64,000 bases of DNA, from NCBI RefSeq assembly GCF_014873145.1, contig NZ_JADBEK010000001.1, positions 8,246,001 through 8,310,000 of the forward strand, given 5' to 3'. A program made the position numbers and the translations under genes. Of this stretch, positions 16,501 to 31,282 are shown in pieces. The notes under the pieces were generated by a model that saw only the letters and a program-made list of their open reading frames with translations, ran no database searches and was not told where the DNA came from. Numbering within the stretch: position 1 is the first letter of the stretch; each line of letters opens with the position of its first letter. This DNA comes from Nonomuraea angiospora (GTDB taxonomy: Bacteria; Actinomycetota; Actinomycetes; Streptosporangiales; Streptosporangiaceae).

Positions 16501-16537
16501 CGGAGCCCGGGGACCCGCGCAGGGTCCCCGGGCTCCG
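16501..16537 (-). terminator. Terminator of the heat-shock operon
   Basis: Perfect 16-bp stem (CGGAGCCCGGGGACCC and complement) with a 5-nt loop, 11 bp after the clpB stop. Confidence 0.85.
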
Positions 16538-16548
16538 AAGGAACGCCG

Positions 16549-19119
<2,571 letters not shown>

Positions 19120-19124
19120 TCTTT

Positions 19125-19475
19125 CTATGCCCCCGGTGGCAGCTCATATCGGATCAACGCTCTGACCATGCGCATCTCGGCACGCAGGCGGTGAACCTCC
19201 TCACGCAGCCGCAGAGCTTCGTTCTCGAGTTCGAGGATCCGCTTGATGCCCGCGAGGTTGATGCCCTCCTCCTGGGAGAGCCGCTGCACCTCGCGCAGCT
19301 GGATGATGTCGCGGGTCGAATAGAGGCGGCCGCGCCCCGCCGTGCGGCCAGGACTGACCAGGCCCAGCCGGTCGTACTGGCGCAGCGTCTGCGGGTGGAG
19401 CCCCGACAGCTGCGCGGCCACCGAGATCACGTAAACAGGTGTGTCATCTGACAGGTCGAAATAGTTGGCGTCCAT
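19125..19475 (-). CDS. hspR: Heat-shock repressor HspR (MerR family)
   Basis: 116 residues. MerR-type [40 protein letters not shown]. It is followed by a wing and coiled-coil helix (about 65-100). HspR represses the dnaK operon by binding HAIR boxes, with DnaK acting as co-repressor in Streptomyces. Two HAIR boxes are present before dnaK (23162 and 23213). The gene lies 3 bp after dnaJ and is translationally linked to clpB. Confidence 0.95.
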   Translation of the reverse strand: MDANYFDLSDDTPVYVISVAAQLSGLHPQTLRQYDRLGLVSPGRTAGRGRLYSTRDIIQLREVQRLSQEEGINLAGIKRILELENEALRLREEVHRLRAEMRMVRALIRYELPPGA

Positions 19476-19478
19476 CGG

Positions 19479-20654
19479 CTACTCGCTTCTGGCTCGCTGA
19501 ATCAGCTCAGCGCGCGGGTCTTCGCCCGCGGTCGCGGTGTTGAACTCGCTGAGGAGCTCACGTGACTTGTCGTCGAGCGTCTTCGGCACCACCACCTCGA
19601 CCGTGGCCAGCAGGTCTCCCTTGGTGCCGTCTTTGCGGGTCACGCCCCTGCCGCGCACGCGGAACGTGCGCCCGTTGGGCGTGCCCGTGGGAATGCGCAG
19701 CGTGACCGGCATGCCCTTGAGGGTCGGCACCTTGATCTCCGCGCCGAGCGCCGCCTCGGTGAACGTCACCGGCACGGTGATCGTCAGGTTGTCACCCGAC
19801 CGTCCGAAGACGGCGTGCGGCTTGACGTGCGTGAGGATGTAGAGGTCGCCGGCGGGTCCGCCGTTCTCGCCCGGCGCACCCTTGGCCTTGAGCTTGACCC
19901 GCTGGCCGTCGGCCACGCCGGCGGGGATGCGGGCCTGGATGGTGCGGGTGCTCTTGGCCCGGCCGCTGCCCTCGCACACGGGGCAGGGGTCGTCCACGAT
20001 CAGCCCGCGGCCCTTGCAGTCGCGGCAGGGTTCGGAGAAGGCGAAGTTGCCCAGGTTTCGGCTGGCCGCGCCCGTGCCCTCGCAGGTCGGGCAGACCCTG
20101 GGGGTCGTGCCCGCCTTGGCGCCGGTGCCGGTGCACGCGGCGCAGGCGGCCGAGCTGGTCAGCCTGAGCGACACCGTGGTGCCCTCGACCGCCTCGGTGA
20201 ACGTCAGCGTGACCTCGGACTCGATGTCCTGGCCACGCCTCGGCCTGGTCGTGGTGGTCGTACGGGTGGTGCCGCCGCTGCGGTTGAACAGCCCGCCGAA
20301 CAGGTCGCCGAGCCGCTCGCCCGCACCGCCTCCGGTGCTCTGCCCGGTGCCCCCGAACAGGTCGCCGAAGTCGAACGGGAAACCGCCACCACCGGGCCGC
20401 TGGCCGCCCACCCCGGACCCGAACAGCGTGCGCGCCTCGTCGTATTCCTTGCGGCGCTTGGTGTCGGACAGGACGTCGTAAGCCTCGGAGACCTCCTTGA
20501 ACTTGGTCTCCTTGGTCACGTCACCCTGGTTGGTGTCGGGGTGGTACTGCCTGGCCAGCTTCCGGTAGGCCTTCTTGATCTCTTCGGCGGTGGCGGTCTT
20601 GGGCACACCAAGGACGGCGTAGTAGTCCTTCTCCAGGTAGTCCTTGGTGCTCAT
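19479..20654 (-). CDS. dnaJ: Chaperone DnaJ
   Basis: 391 residues: J domain with HPD (YHPDTNQGD) at about residues 38-40, then a Gly/Phe-rich region, then a zinc-binding cysteine domain with four C-x-x-C-type repeats ([32 protein letters not shown]), then the C-terminal substrate-binding domain. The J-domain protein stimulates DnaK ATPase. Operon position after grpE is normal for actinobacteria. Confidence 0.96.
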   Translation of the reverse strand: MSTKDYLEKDYYAVLGVPKTATAEEIKKAYRKLARQYHPDTNQGDVTKETKFKEVSEAYDVLSDTKRRKEYDEARTLFGSGVGGQRPGGGGFPFDFGDLFGGTGQSTGGGAGERLGDLFGGLFNRSGGTTRTTTTTRPRRGQDIESEVTLTFTEAVEGTTVSLRLTSSAACAACTGTGAKAGTTPRVCPTCEGTGAASRNLGNFAFSEPCRDCKGRGLIVDDPCPVCEGSGRAKSTRTIQARIPAGVADGQRVKLKAKGAPGENGGPAGDLYILTHVKPHAVFGRSGDNLTITVPVTFTEAALGAEIKVPTLKGMPVTLRIPTGTPNGRTFRVRGRGVTRKDGTKGDLLATVEVVVPKTLDDKSRELLSEFNTATAGEDPRAELIQRARSE

Positions 20655-20675
20655 CTACGGCCCTTCGTCCTCTTG

Positions 20676-23338
<2,663 letters not shown>

Positions 23339-23806
23339 CTACCTGGCGCCGTCGACGACCTGGCGCTTGCCGAGCGGCTTCTTGAGCGTGACCGTCGTGG
23401 TCTTCTCGATCGCGATCATGATGCAGGACACGTTCCTGGCCTTGGGCGCGGTGCCCTCGTACAGGGTGATCGTGACGCGCTTGGAGGTCTCCTTGACCTT
23501 GACGCGGTCCAGCACCGTGCACGGGGCGACGCCCGACCACCAGGTGAGCTGGACCTTCCGCTTGGACACCGCCTTGGCCTTGGTCCAGCGGACCTTGTGG
23601 ACGTTGATGGCGTTGCCGGTCGGCTTGACCGGCTGGGGGCCCTGCTTGGGGCTCGTCGTGGGGGTGGTGGTGACCGGCTCGGCCACGGCGGGCGGTTTGG
23701 CCGGGACCGCCGTGGAGGCCCGCTCGGCGGGCGCCGCCCCGCCGCAACTCGTCGCGAGCACCAGACAACCGGCCAGGAGAGTCGCAGTCATTGCACGCAT
23801 ACCCAT
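23339..23806 (-). CDS. Small secreted lipoprotein
   Basis: 155 residues. The N-terminus MGMRAMTATLLAGC and LATSCGG hold a lipobox-like Cys at about 21; a second ATG two codons on is possible. A Pro/Thr-rich linker (about 35-62) leads to a C-terminal beta-rich domain with two Cys (CTVLDRV, VSCIMI) that could form a disulphide. No family recognised. It is divergent from the proline dehydrogenase gene. Confidence 0.7.
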   Translation of the reverse strand: MGMRAMTATLLAGCLVLATSCGGAAPAERASTAVPAKPPAVAEPVTTTPTTSPKQGPQPVKPTGNAINVHKVRWTKAKAVSKRKVQLTWWSGVAPCTVLDRVKVKETSKRVTITLYEGTAPKARNVSCIMIAIEKTTTVTLKKPLGKRQVVDGAR

Positions 23807-23860
23807 TCGACGGACAAGAGTGTTCCGCGGTTCATCATGCCCCGGTCTAGTGTGGTTCAC

Positions 23861-24742
23861 GTGCTTCGTCAGGCCCTTTTGGCCATCTCCAAGAGCGAAC
23901 GTGCCGAGCGCCTCATCTCGACGTCGCCGCTGACCGCGGGCGTGGTCGGGCGCTATGTCGCCGACGACGTGGGCGAGGTGATCGGCGAGCTGACCCGCAA
24001 GGGGCTGCTGGTCACCGTCGACCATCTCGGCGAGGAGGTGACCGACCAGAGGCAGGCCGAGGAGGGGGTCGCCGAGTATTTGCGGCTGCTGGCCCTGCTG
24101 CCCGCCGGCGCCGACGTGTCGGTCAAGCTGACGGCGCTCGGGCTGCGGCTGTCGGAGCCGCTCGCGCTCGACCACGCCGCCGCGATCTGCCGGGCCGCCG
24201 CGGCCGCGAACGTCACGGTGACGCTCGACGCCGAGGAGCACGACACGATCCCGGGCCTGCACTCCGTGCACGCCGCGCTGCGCAAGGACCATCCCGACGT
24301 GGGCGTGGTGGTGCAGGCGTACCTGCCGGACTCGCTGGATCGCTGCGAGAAGCTCGGCGGGGTCCGGGTGCGCCTGTGCAAGGGCGCGTACACCGCTCCG
24401 GGGGCCTACACCAGGCCCGCCGACATCGACCGCTCCTTCGTACGGTGCCTGCGGGTCCTGATGGCCGGCACCGGCTACCCCATGGTCGCCACCCACGACC
24501 CCAGGCTCGTGCGGATCGCCTCCACGCTGGCCGTCCTGGAGGGCCGCGACGCGACCGGCTTCGAGCACCAGATGCTCTACGGAGTGCGCCCCGACGAGCA
24601 GCTCCGCCTGGCCGGGCAGGGCGCCAGGATGCGCGTCTACCTCCCCTACGGCTCCGACTGGTACCCCTACCTCATGCGCCGCCTGGCCGAGCGCCCCCGC
24701 AACCTGGCCTTCTTCCTCAGGTCGCTGGTGAGCCGACGGTAA
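23861..24742 (+). CDS. Proline dehydrogenase (monofunctional)
   Basis: 293 residues from GTG; a TAGTGT -10-like element 6 nt upstream suggests a leaderless transcript. An in-frame ATG at 23837 is the alternative. The TIM-barrel fold shows family motifs VSVKLTALG, VTLDAEEH, RLCKGAY and YGSDWYPYLMRRLAERP, the last forming the FAD/proline site. It oxidises proline to P5C with FAD and feeds electrons to quinone. No P5C dehydrogenase lies nearby; proC follows 9 bp later. Confidence 0.9.
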   Translation: MLRQALLAISKSERAERLISTSPLTAGVVGRYVADDVGEVIGELTRKGLLVTVDHLGEEVTDQRQAEEGVAEYLRLLALLPAGADVSVKLTALGLRLSEPLALDHAAAICRAAAAANVTVTLDAEEHDTIPGLHSVHAALRKDHPDVGVVVQAYLPDSLDRCEKLGGVRVRLCKGAYTAPGAYTRPADIDRSFVRCLRVLMAGTGYPMVATHDPRLVRIASTLAVLEGRDATGFEHQMLYGVRPDEQLRLAGQGARMRVYLPYGSDWYPYLMRRLAERPRNLAFFLRSLVSRR

Positions 24743-24751
24743 GCTGCCCCA

Positions 24752-25546
24752 ATGATTGCGATTCTGGGCACGGGCAAGATGGGCGAGGCCCTGCTGTCCG
24801 GTCTGCTGCGCGCCGGGTTCAAGCCCGGCGACATCATGGCGACCAGCCGCCGGGCCGAGCGGGCGCAGGCGCTGCGCGAGACGTACGGCGTGCGCACCGT
24901 CTCCAACTCCGAGGCCGCCAAGGTCGCCGACACCCTCATCCTGGCCGTCAAGCCGCAGGACATGGCCACCCTGCTGGCCGAGATCGCCCCGTACGTGCCC
25001 GCCGACCGGCTCGTGATCACCGCCGCGGCGGGCATCACGACGGCGTTCGTGGAGCAGCGGCTCGGGGTGGACGTGCCCGTGGTCCGGGTGATGTCCAACA
25101 CGCCGATCAGGTTCGACGAGGCGATGAGCGTGATCTCGGCGGGCGCCCACGCGGGCGAGGAGCACCTCAAGCGCACCGAGGGCCTGCTCAGCCCGGTCGG
25201 CAAGGTGCTGCGCATCCCCGAGTCCCAGCAGGACGCCGCCACCGCCCTGTCCGGCAGCGGCCCGGCCTACTTCTTCTACCTGGTCGAGGCCATGGTCGAC
25301 GCGGGCATCCTGCTCGGCATGCCGCGGGCCGCCGCGCTCGACATGGTCACCCAGTCGATCGTCGGGGCCGCCGTGATGCTGCGCGACTCGGGTGAGCACC
25401 CGGTGATCCTGCGCGAGGCCGTCACCTCGCCGGGCGGCACGACCATCGCCGCCATCGCGGAGCTGGAGCGGCACAGCGTGCGGGCCGCGTTCCTGGCCGC
25501 GATCGAGGCCGCCCGCGACCGGGGGCGCCAGCTCGCCTCCGGCTGA
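24752..25546 (+). CDS. proC: Pyrroline-5-carboxylate reductase
   Basis: 264 residues. N-terminal Rossmann motif ILGTGKMGEALL for NAD(P)H, central VKPQDM, RVMSNTP and C-terminal ALSGSGPAYFFYLVEAM and TSPGGTTIAA, all diagnostic for ProC. It converts P5C to proline. Placing it directly behind the catabolic proline dehydrogenase is odd, as the pair would form a futile cycle unless differently regulated. Confidence 0.93.
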   Translation: MIAILGTGKMGEALLSGLLRAGFKPGDIMATSRRAERAQALRETYGVRTVSNSEAAKVADTLILAVKPQDMATLLAEIAPYVPADRLVITAAAGITTAFVEQRLGVDVPVVRVMSNTPIRFDEAMSVISAGAHAGEEHLKRTEGLLSPVGKVLRIPESQQDAATALSGSGPAYFFYLVEAMVDAGILLGMPRAAALDMVTQSIVGAAVMLRDSGEHPVILREAVTSPGGTTIAAIAELERHSVRAAFLAAIEAARDRGRQLASG

Positions 25547-25571
25547 GAGATCGGCCGGCCTCGCTCCTACG

Positions 25572-26932
25572 ATGGGTCGGGTGACGTTACGTCGCGGCAT
25601 CGCGCCGCTGCTCGTCCTTTTCGCACTGGCCGGCTGCACCTCCGAGAAGCCGTCCGCGGTCCAGGTCGGCGAGGTCGGCCGGGGCCCGGTCACGGAGGTC
25701 GTGGAGGCCCCCGCCACGATCGGCGCGCGTGCCTCCGCGACACTGCGCTCGCCCGCCCAGGGCACGATCGCCAAGCTGTACGTCCGCGAGGGCGACCGCG
25801 TGCGCAAGGGCCAGATCCTGGTCAGGATCAGCTCGCCCCAGGCGCGGAGCCAGCTCAGGCAGGCCCGCCAGGCCGCCGAGGCGGCCACCCCCGCGAGCTT
25901 CGGCACGCCGGAGGTCCGGCTCCCGTCGTTCGACACCCGGGCGTTCGACCGCAAGGTGGCCGCCCACTTCGCCAGGGCCCGCAAGGAGGCGAAGAAGGTC
26001 GATGACGCGAGGACGCGCCGGCAGCTCCTGAACGCCATCGACCTCGCCCAGGCCCAGCACAAGGCGCAGACCAGGGCCCTGGCCTCGATCACCGCCCAGC
26101 TCAACCGCTCCATCAGCGGCGTGCTGTCCGGCGTGACCGGCGGGCTGTCCCGCTCCATGGCCTCGCTGCAGGCGGCCTCGAAGTCGCAGGCCAAGGCCGC
26201 GGTCAAGGCGGCGGAGAGCACGGTCAGGTCGCTCACGATCAAGGCGCCGTTCGGCGGCGTCGTCACGCTCGGCCGCGCCTCGGGCGGCGGCGGGGCCGGG
26301 GCCGGCGTCGAAGGGCTGCTCAGCCGGCTCCCCGGCGGCGGGCAGCAGCTCCCGTCCCTGCCCTCGACGGGCGGCTCCACCTCCGGCAGCCCGGTCGCGG
26401 CGGGCGTCCCCGTCTCGGCGGGCGACGCCGTCGTCACCGTCACCGACGTCTCCGAGCTCACCCTGGACGCCGACGTCGACGAGACCGACGTGCTGCTGGT
26501 CAAGAAGGGCGTGCGGGCGGGCGTCGAGCTGGACGCGGTGCCGGGTGCCACGTACACGGCCGTGGTGACCGGCATCGGCGTCACCCCCATGGAGGGCACC
26601 ACGGGCGGCGTCAGCTACCCGGTGCGGCTCACGCTCGGGCCCGGCGCCTTCGACGACGGCTCCAAGGCGCCCACGCCCAAGCCGGGCATGAGCGCCGTCA
26701 CGCGGCTGACCGTGCGCGAGTCGCCCTCCGCCGTCTCGGCCCCGGCCTCGGCGATCGTCTCCAGCGGGCGCGAGAGCGTGGTCTGGGCGATCAGGAACGG
26801 CGCGGCGGAGCGCCGCGTGGTCAAGCTGGGGGCCCAGGGGGACGCGGTGGTCGAGGTGCTGAGCGGGCTGTCCGTGGGCGACCGGATCGTGGTCAAGGGC
26901 GCGGACTCCGTACGGCAAGGGCAGCGGATCCC

Positions 26933-26936
<4 letters not shown>
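25572..26936 (+). CDS. Periplasmic-adaptor-like lipoprotein (HlyD/MacA type)
   Basis: 454 residues. Lipobox ALAGC (Cys about 19). A biotinyl-lipoyl half (SPAQGTIAKLYVREGDRVRKGQIL), an alpha-hairpin region with long Ala/Lys-rich helices (about 95-215), the second lipoyl half (IKAPFGGVVTLG) and beta-barrel plus membrane-proximal domains. A Gly-rich loop (about 236-280) interrupts the second lipoyl half. In a Gram-positive cell it sits outside the membrane. It overlaps the ABC ATPase gene by 4 bp, forming a MacAB-like exporter. Confidence 0.85.
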
Positions 26937-27616
<680 letters not shown>

Positions 27617-27620
27617 GGCC

Positions 27621-27738
27621 GCGAGGGAGCGCCGCCGCCTGGACTGAGGAGCGCAGGGAGCGAAGCGACCGGAGCGACGAGGGAAGGCGGCGGCACGAAG
27701 GCGACCGAGCGCGCCGAACGGAGTGAGGCCATGAACAC
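27621..27738 (+). repeat. Structured dispersed repeat, copy 2
   Basis: 118 bp filling the gap between the ABC ATPase and permease genes. Long stem GCCGCCGCCT / AGGCGGCGGC; inner GGGAGC-GAA-GCGACC; the terminal hairpin is decayed. It ends in GGAGTGAGGCCATGAACAC, whose ATG is the start of the permease. Confidence 0.88.
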
Positions 27739-28915
27739 AGGTGAGGCGCTGGCGATGGCGCTCGAAGCGCTGCGGGTGAACCGGCTGCGCAGCGCGCTGA
27801 CCATGCTGGGCGTGATCATCGGCGTGCTGGCCGTGGTGATCCTGGTGGCCATCGGCACGGGGGCGAAGGACGAGATCGAGAAGCAGATCTCGGGCCTCGG
27901 CACGAACATCATCCTCGTCGTCCCCGGCCGCATCAGCCTCGGCGCCGCCCCGACACAGAGCAAGCTGGGCCTGGCCGACGTCGCCTACCTGCGGCGCGTG
28001 GTGGGCGACCCGTCGAAGGTGACGGTCTCGCTGCAGTCGGGCGAGACCGTACGCGTCGGCCGGGCCGAGGCGTTCGTCACGGTGATCGGCACCGACCAGA
28101 ACCTCGTCAACATCTTCGACCGCCCCCTGGACAAGGGCCGTCCGCTGAGCGAGACCGACGTGGACACCCGGCGCAGGGTGGCGGTGCTCGGCTCGGAGGT
28201 GGCCGACCGGCTGTTCGGCGACCTGGACCCGATCGGGCGGCAGGTGACGGTGGCCGGGGCCAGGTTCCGGGTGGTGGGCGTGTACGCCGAGATCGGGCAG
28301 ACGTTCGGGCTCTCGCGCGACCAGGAGATCCACATCCCGGTGACGACGGCGCAGCGGCTGCTCGGGATCGAGCGGATCAACGGGCTGGCGGTCGGCGCGT
28401 CCGGGCCCGACGAGATCGATCCGCTGTCGGAGAAGGTGACCGCGGCGCTGCGGGCGCGGTATCCGGGCGAGCAGTTCTCGGCGGTCACGCAGACCGCGCT
28501 GCTCGGCACGATCGGCAGCGTGCTCGGCATGCTCACCGGCGTGCTGGCCGCCATCGCGGGCATCTCGCTGCTGGTCGGCGGCGTGGGCGTGTCGAACATC
28601 ATGCTGGTCAGCGTCCGCGAGCGCACCCGGGAGATCGGGCTGCGCAAGGCGCTGGGGGCCAGGCAGCGCGACATCCTGGCCCAGTTCCTCATCGAGGCGG
28701 TGCTGCTGACCACGATCGGCGGGCTCGCCGGGATCGTGCTCGGGGTGGGCGGCGCGCTGGGCATCGCGGCGTTCACCGAGGTGCCGGCGTCGATCACGTG
28801 GTGGTCGATCGCGCTGGCGTTCGGGGTGTCGGCGGTGGTCGGGGTGTTCTTCGGCGTGGCGCCGGCGCGGAGGGCGGGCCGGCTGGACCCCGTGGTCGCC
28901 CTCCGTGCCGAGTGA
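27731..28915 (+). CDS. ABC transporter permease (MacB/FtsX type)
   Basis: 394 residues. One TM helix near residue 20-45 (TMLGVIIGVLAVVILVAIG), a large extracellular MacB_PCD domain, then three C-terminal helices of the FtsX fold (SLLVGGVGVSNIMLVSVRERTREIGLRKALGA marks the start, given here in part as GGVGVSNIML and REIGLRKALGA). The start codon and ribosome-binding site GGAGTGAGG lie inside repeat copy 2, so the repeat provides the translation start. Works with the adaptor and ATPase. Confidence 0.9.
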   Translation: MNTGEALAMALEALRVNRLRSALTMLGVIIGVLAVVILVAIGTGAKDEIEKQISGLGTNIILVVPGRISLGAAPTQSKLGLADVAYLRRVVGDPSKVTVSLQSGETVRVGRAEAFVTVIGTDQNLVNIFDRPLDKGRPLSETDVDTRRRVAVLGSEVADRLFGDLDPIGRQVTVAGARFRVVGVYAEIGQTFGLSRDQEIHIPVTTAQRLLGIERINGLAVGASGPDEIDPLSEKVTAALRARYPGEQFSAVTQTALLGTIGSVLGMLTGVLAAIAGISLLVGGVGVSNIMLVSVRERTREIGLRKALGARQRDILAQFLIEAVLLTTIGGLAGIVLGVGGALGIAAFTEVPASITWWSIALAFGVSAVVGVFFGVAPARRAGRLDPVVALRAE

Positions 28916-28917
28916 TC

Positions 28918-29658
28918 TCAGGCGTCCCGCTTCTGCATCAGGACGGCCCCCGCGATCATGGCGATCACGACCCAGGCGAGGTAGACGCCGAGCCCGTCCC
29001 ACGGGCCGAGCGAGCTGCCGCCCCGGGGCATCACGATCTGGGAGCCCGCGTTGGTGGTGAAGTAGTCGGACACGGTCTTGCCCCACTGGCCGGGCAGCAT
29101 GGTCGTCACCTGCGGCAGGACCAGCATCAGCGCGATGGCCGAGACGATCGCGCCGGGCGTGTGCCGGACGAGCGTGCCCAGCCCCAGCCCGAACAGCCCG
29201 CACGCGGTCAGGTAGAGGCCGCCCCCGAGCACGGCCTGCGCCACCTGGCCCGTCTCCAGCGACAGCGGCTGGGTGACCATCAGGCTGACGAGGAGCGAGG
29301 CCGCCGAGGCGACCGTGGTGACGACCAGGGACACTGCCGTGAACACCACGATCTTGCCGGTCAGCAGGCTCATGCGCTTGGGCACGGCCATCAGCGACGT
29401 GCGGATGCCGCCCGTGCGGTATTCGCTGGAGATGACCAGCACGCCCAGCGTGGCCATGGACACCGAGGCGAACATGGTGCCGACCAGCCCCATCATGATC
29501 GCCGCCGATGCGGGGATCGGCCCGTCGCCCGAGTTCTTCGCGGCCACGCTCATGAGCGTGGCCATGCCCAGCATCAGCAGCGCGGTGATGGCCAGCGTCC
29601 ACACCGTGGAGCGGACCGAGCGGATCTTGGTCCATTCGGACCTGAGGATGTCGATCAT
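28918..29658 (-). CDS. ABC-2 type permease
   Basis: 246 residues from MIDILRSEWTKIRSVRSTVW, a start typical of actinobacterial ABC-2 permeases. Six hydrophobic segments. The start overlaps the stop of its ATPase gene by 4 bp (ATGA). It ends 2 bp from the convergent MacB permease. Together with the ATPase it forms an exporter, probably controlled by the neighbouring two-component system. Confidence 0.88.
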   Translation of the reverse strand: MIDILRSEWTKIRSVRSTVWTLAITALLMLGMATLMSVAAKNSGDGPIPASAAIMMGLVGTMFASVSMATLGVLVISSEYRTGGIRTSLMAVPKRMSLLTGKIVVFTAVSLVVTTVASAASLLVSLMVTQPLSLETGQVAQAVLGGGLYLTACGLFGLGLGTLVRHTPGAIVSAIALMLVLPQVTTMLPGQWGKTVSDYFTTNAGSQIVMPRGGSSLGPWDGLGVYLAWVVIAMIAGAVLMQKRDA

Positions 29659-30545
29659 GACGAGAACTCCAGGCTGTCCTTGGTGAGCTCCATGTAGGCC
29701 GCTTCGAGCGAGGGCTGCACGAACGTCAGCTCCTCCAGCGGGATGCCGGCCCGCGCGGTGACGGTGCCGATCTCGAGCGTGCTCATCGCGGTCACGCGCA
29801 GGTGGTCGGGGTGCAGCTCGCCGACCTTGACCAGCTCGGCCACCTCGGCCAGGCGGGGCGAGCGGACCCGTACGTACCCCTGCGAGCTGCGCCCGATGAA
29901 CTCCTGCACGCTCGTGTCGGCGATGAGCCGCCCCCTGCCGATCACGATCAGGTGGTCGGCCGTCTGCGCCATCTCGCTCATGAGGTGGCTGGAGACGAAC
30001 ACGGTCCTGCCCTCGGCGGCCAGCTTGCGCATGAACGTGCGGATCCACAGGATGCCGTCCGGGTCGAGCCCGTTGACCGGCTCGTCGAAGATCAGGATCT
30101 CCGGGTCGCCGAGCAGCGCCGCGGCGATGCCCAGCCGCTGCGACATGCCCAGCGAGAAGCCGCCGACCCGCCGCCTGGCCACCTCGCGCAGGCCCACCGC
30201 CTCCAGCACCTCGTTGACGCGGCTCGCGGGGATGCCGTTGCTCTGCGCGATGGCCAGCAGGTGGTTGTGCGCGCTGCGCCCGCCGTGCACGGCCTTGGCG
30301 TCCAGCAGCGCGCCCACCTTGCGCAGCGGATGTCTCAGCTCCCCGTACGACCGGCCGTCCACGAGCACCGAGCCGCCGGAAGGCCGGTCGAGCCCGAGGA
30401 TCATGCGCATGGTCGTCGATTTGCCGGCCCCGTTCGGCCCCAGGAAGCCGGTCACCTGGCCCGGCTCGACGTCGAAGGACAGGTCTGAGACGGCCGCGGT
30501 GCCGCCGTAGCGCTTGCTCAGGTTCGTGGCTCGTATCGCGCTCAT
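29655..30545 (-). CDS. ABC transporter ATPase
   Basis: 296 residues. Walker A GPNGAGKST, signature LGMSQRLGIAAALLG, Walker B ILIFDEPVNGLDPDG, H-loop SSHLMSEMA; C-terminal extension of the drug-exporter (CcmA/NatA) type. Coupled to the ABC-2 permease. The response-regulator gene lies 80 bp away on the same strand. Confidence 0.93.
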   Translation of the reverse strand: MSAIRATNLSKRYGGTAAVSDLSFDVEPGQVTGFLGPNGAGKSTTMRMILGLDRPSGGSVLVDGRSYGELRHPLRKVGALLDAKAVHGGRSAHNHLLAIAQSNGIPASRVNEVLEAVGLREVARRRVGGFSLGMSQRLGIAAALLGDPEILIFDEPVNGLDPDGILWIRTFMRKLAAEGRTVFVSSHLMSEMAQTADHLIVIGRGRLIADTSVQEFIGRSSQGYVRVRSPRLAEVAELVKVGELHPDHLRVTAMSTLEIGTVTARAGIPLEELTFVQPSLEAAYMELTKDSLEFSS

Positions 30546-30625
30546 GATCCCAGCGTGCCGTCGCCCGCGCCCGGTTTCCTCCTGCCCGGGAACCGTCTGC
30601 GGCGAGGGGGTCTGGGAGCGTGGTC

Positions 30626-31282
30626 CTACTCTCCTGGGCGGATCAGCGCCGCCTCATATGCCACGATCACGGCCTGCGCCCGGTCCCTGACGCCGATCTT
30701 GGCGAACAGGCTCGTCACGTGGTTCTTGACGGTCGAGGGGGAGACGGACAGGCCCTGGGCGATCTCGGAGTTGGACCTGCCGCGGGCGATCAGCACGAGG
30801 ACCTCCCGCTCGCGATCGGTCAGCCCGTCCAGCTCGGCGGGGACCGGCCTCGGCCGGGACGCGTGGACGAACGTGCCGATCAAGCGGGTCAGCAGGCGCG
30901 GCGCGACGGCCGACTCGCCCCGGTGCACCACGCGTACGCCCTCGATGAGCTCCTCGGGGGAGACGTCCTTGGGCAGGAACCCGCCGGCGCCCGCCCTGAG
31001 CGCCGCGACCACGTTCTCGTCCAGGTCGAACGTGCTCAGCGCGAGCACCCGCACCTCCGGCAGCTCCGCGGTGATCAGCTCGGTCGCGCGCACCCCGTCG
31101 AGGCCCGGCATGTGCAGGTCCATCAGCACCACGTCGGGCCGCAGCCGTCGGCACAGCTCCACCGCCTCGGCCCCGTCCGCGGCCTCGCCGACCACGCCGA
31201 GGTCGGGCTGCGCGTCGAGCATCAGCCGGAAGCCCTTGCGGACCAGCTCGTGGTCGTCGGCCAGCAGTACCTTGATCTTCAC
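30626..31282 (-). CDS. NarL/FixJ-type response regulator
   Basis: 218 residues, GTG start overlapping the kinase stop (GTGA). Receiver domain with acidic pocket LLADDHELVRKG and phospho-acceptor region VVLMDLHMPGLDG; C-terminal LuxR HTH (LTDREREVLVLIARGRSNSE). It pairs with the kinase upstream and probably regulates the adjacent ABC-2 exporter. Confidence 0.93.
   Translation of the reverse strand: MKIKVLLADDHELVRKGFRLMLDAQPDLGVVGEAADGAEAVELCRRLRPDVVLMDLHMPGLDGVRATELITAELPEVRVLALSTFDLDENVVAALRAGAGGFLPKDVSPEELIEGVRVVHRGESAVAPRLLTRLIGTFVHASRPRPVPAELDGLTDREREVLVLIARGRSNSEIAQGLSVSPSTVKNHVTSLFAKIGVRDRAQAVIVAYEAALIRPGE

Noticed and set aside
23339..26602. Minus-strand frame of 1087 aa
   Set aside because: It runs antisense through proDH, proC and the adaptor gene; only its last 155 codons (the lipoprotein) have a real signal peptide and terminator.
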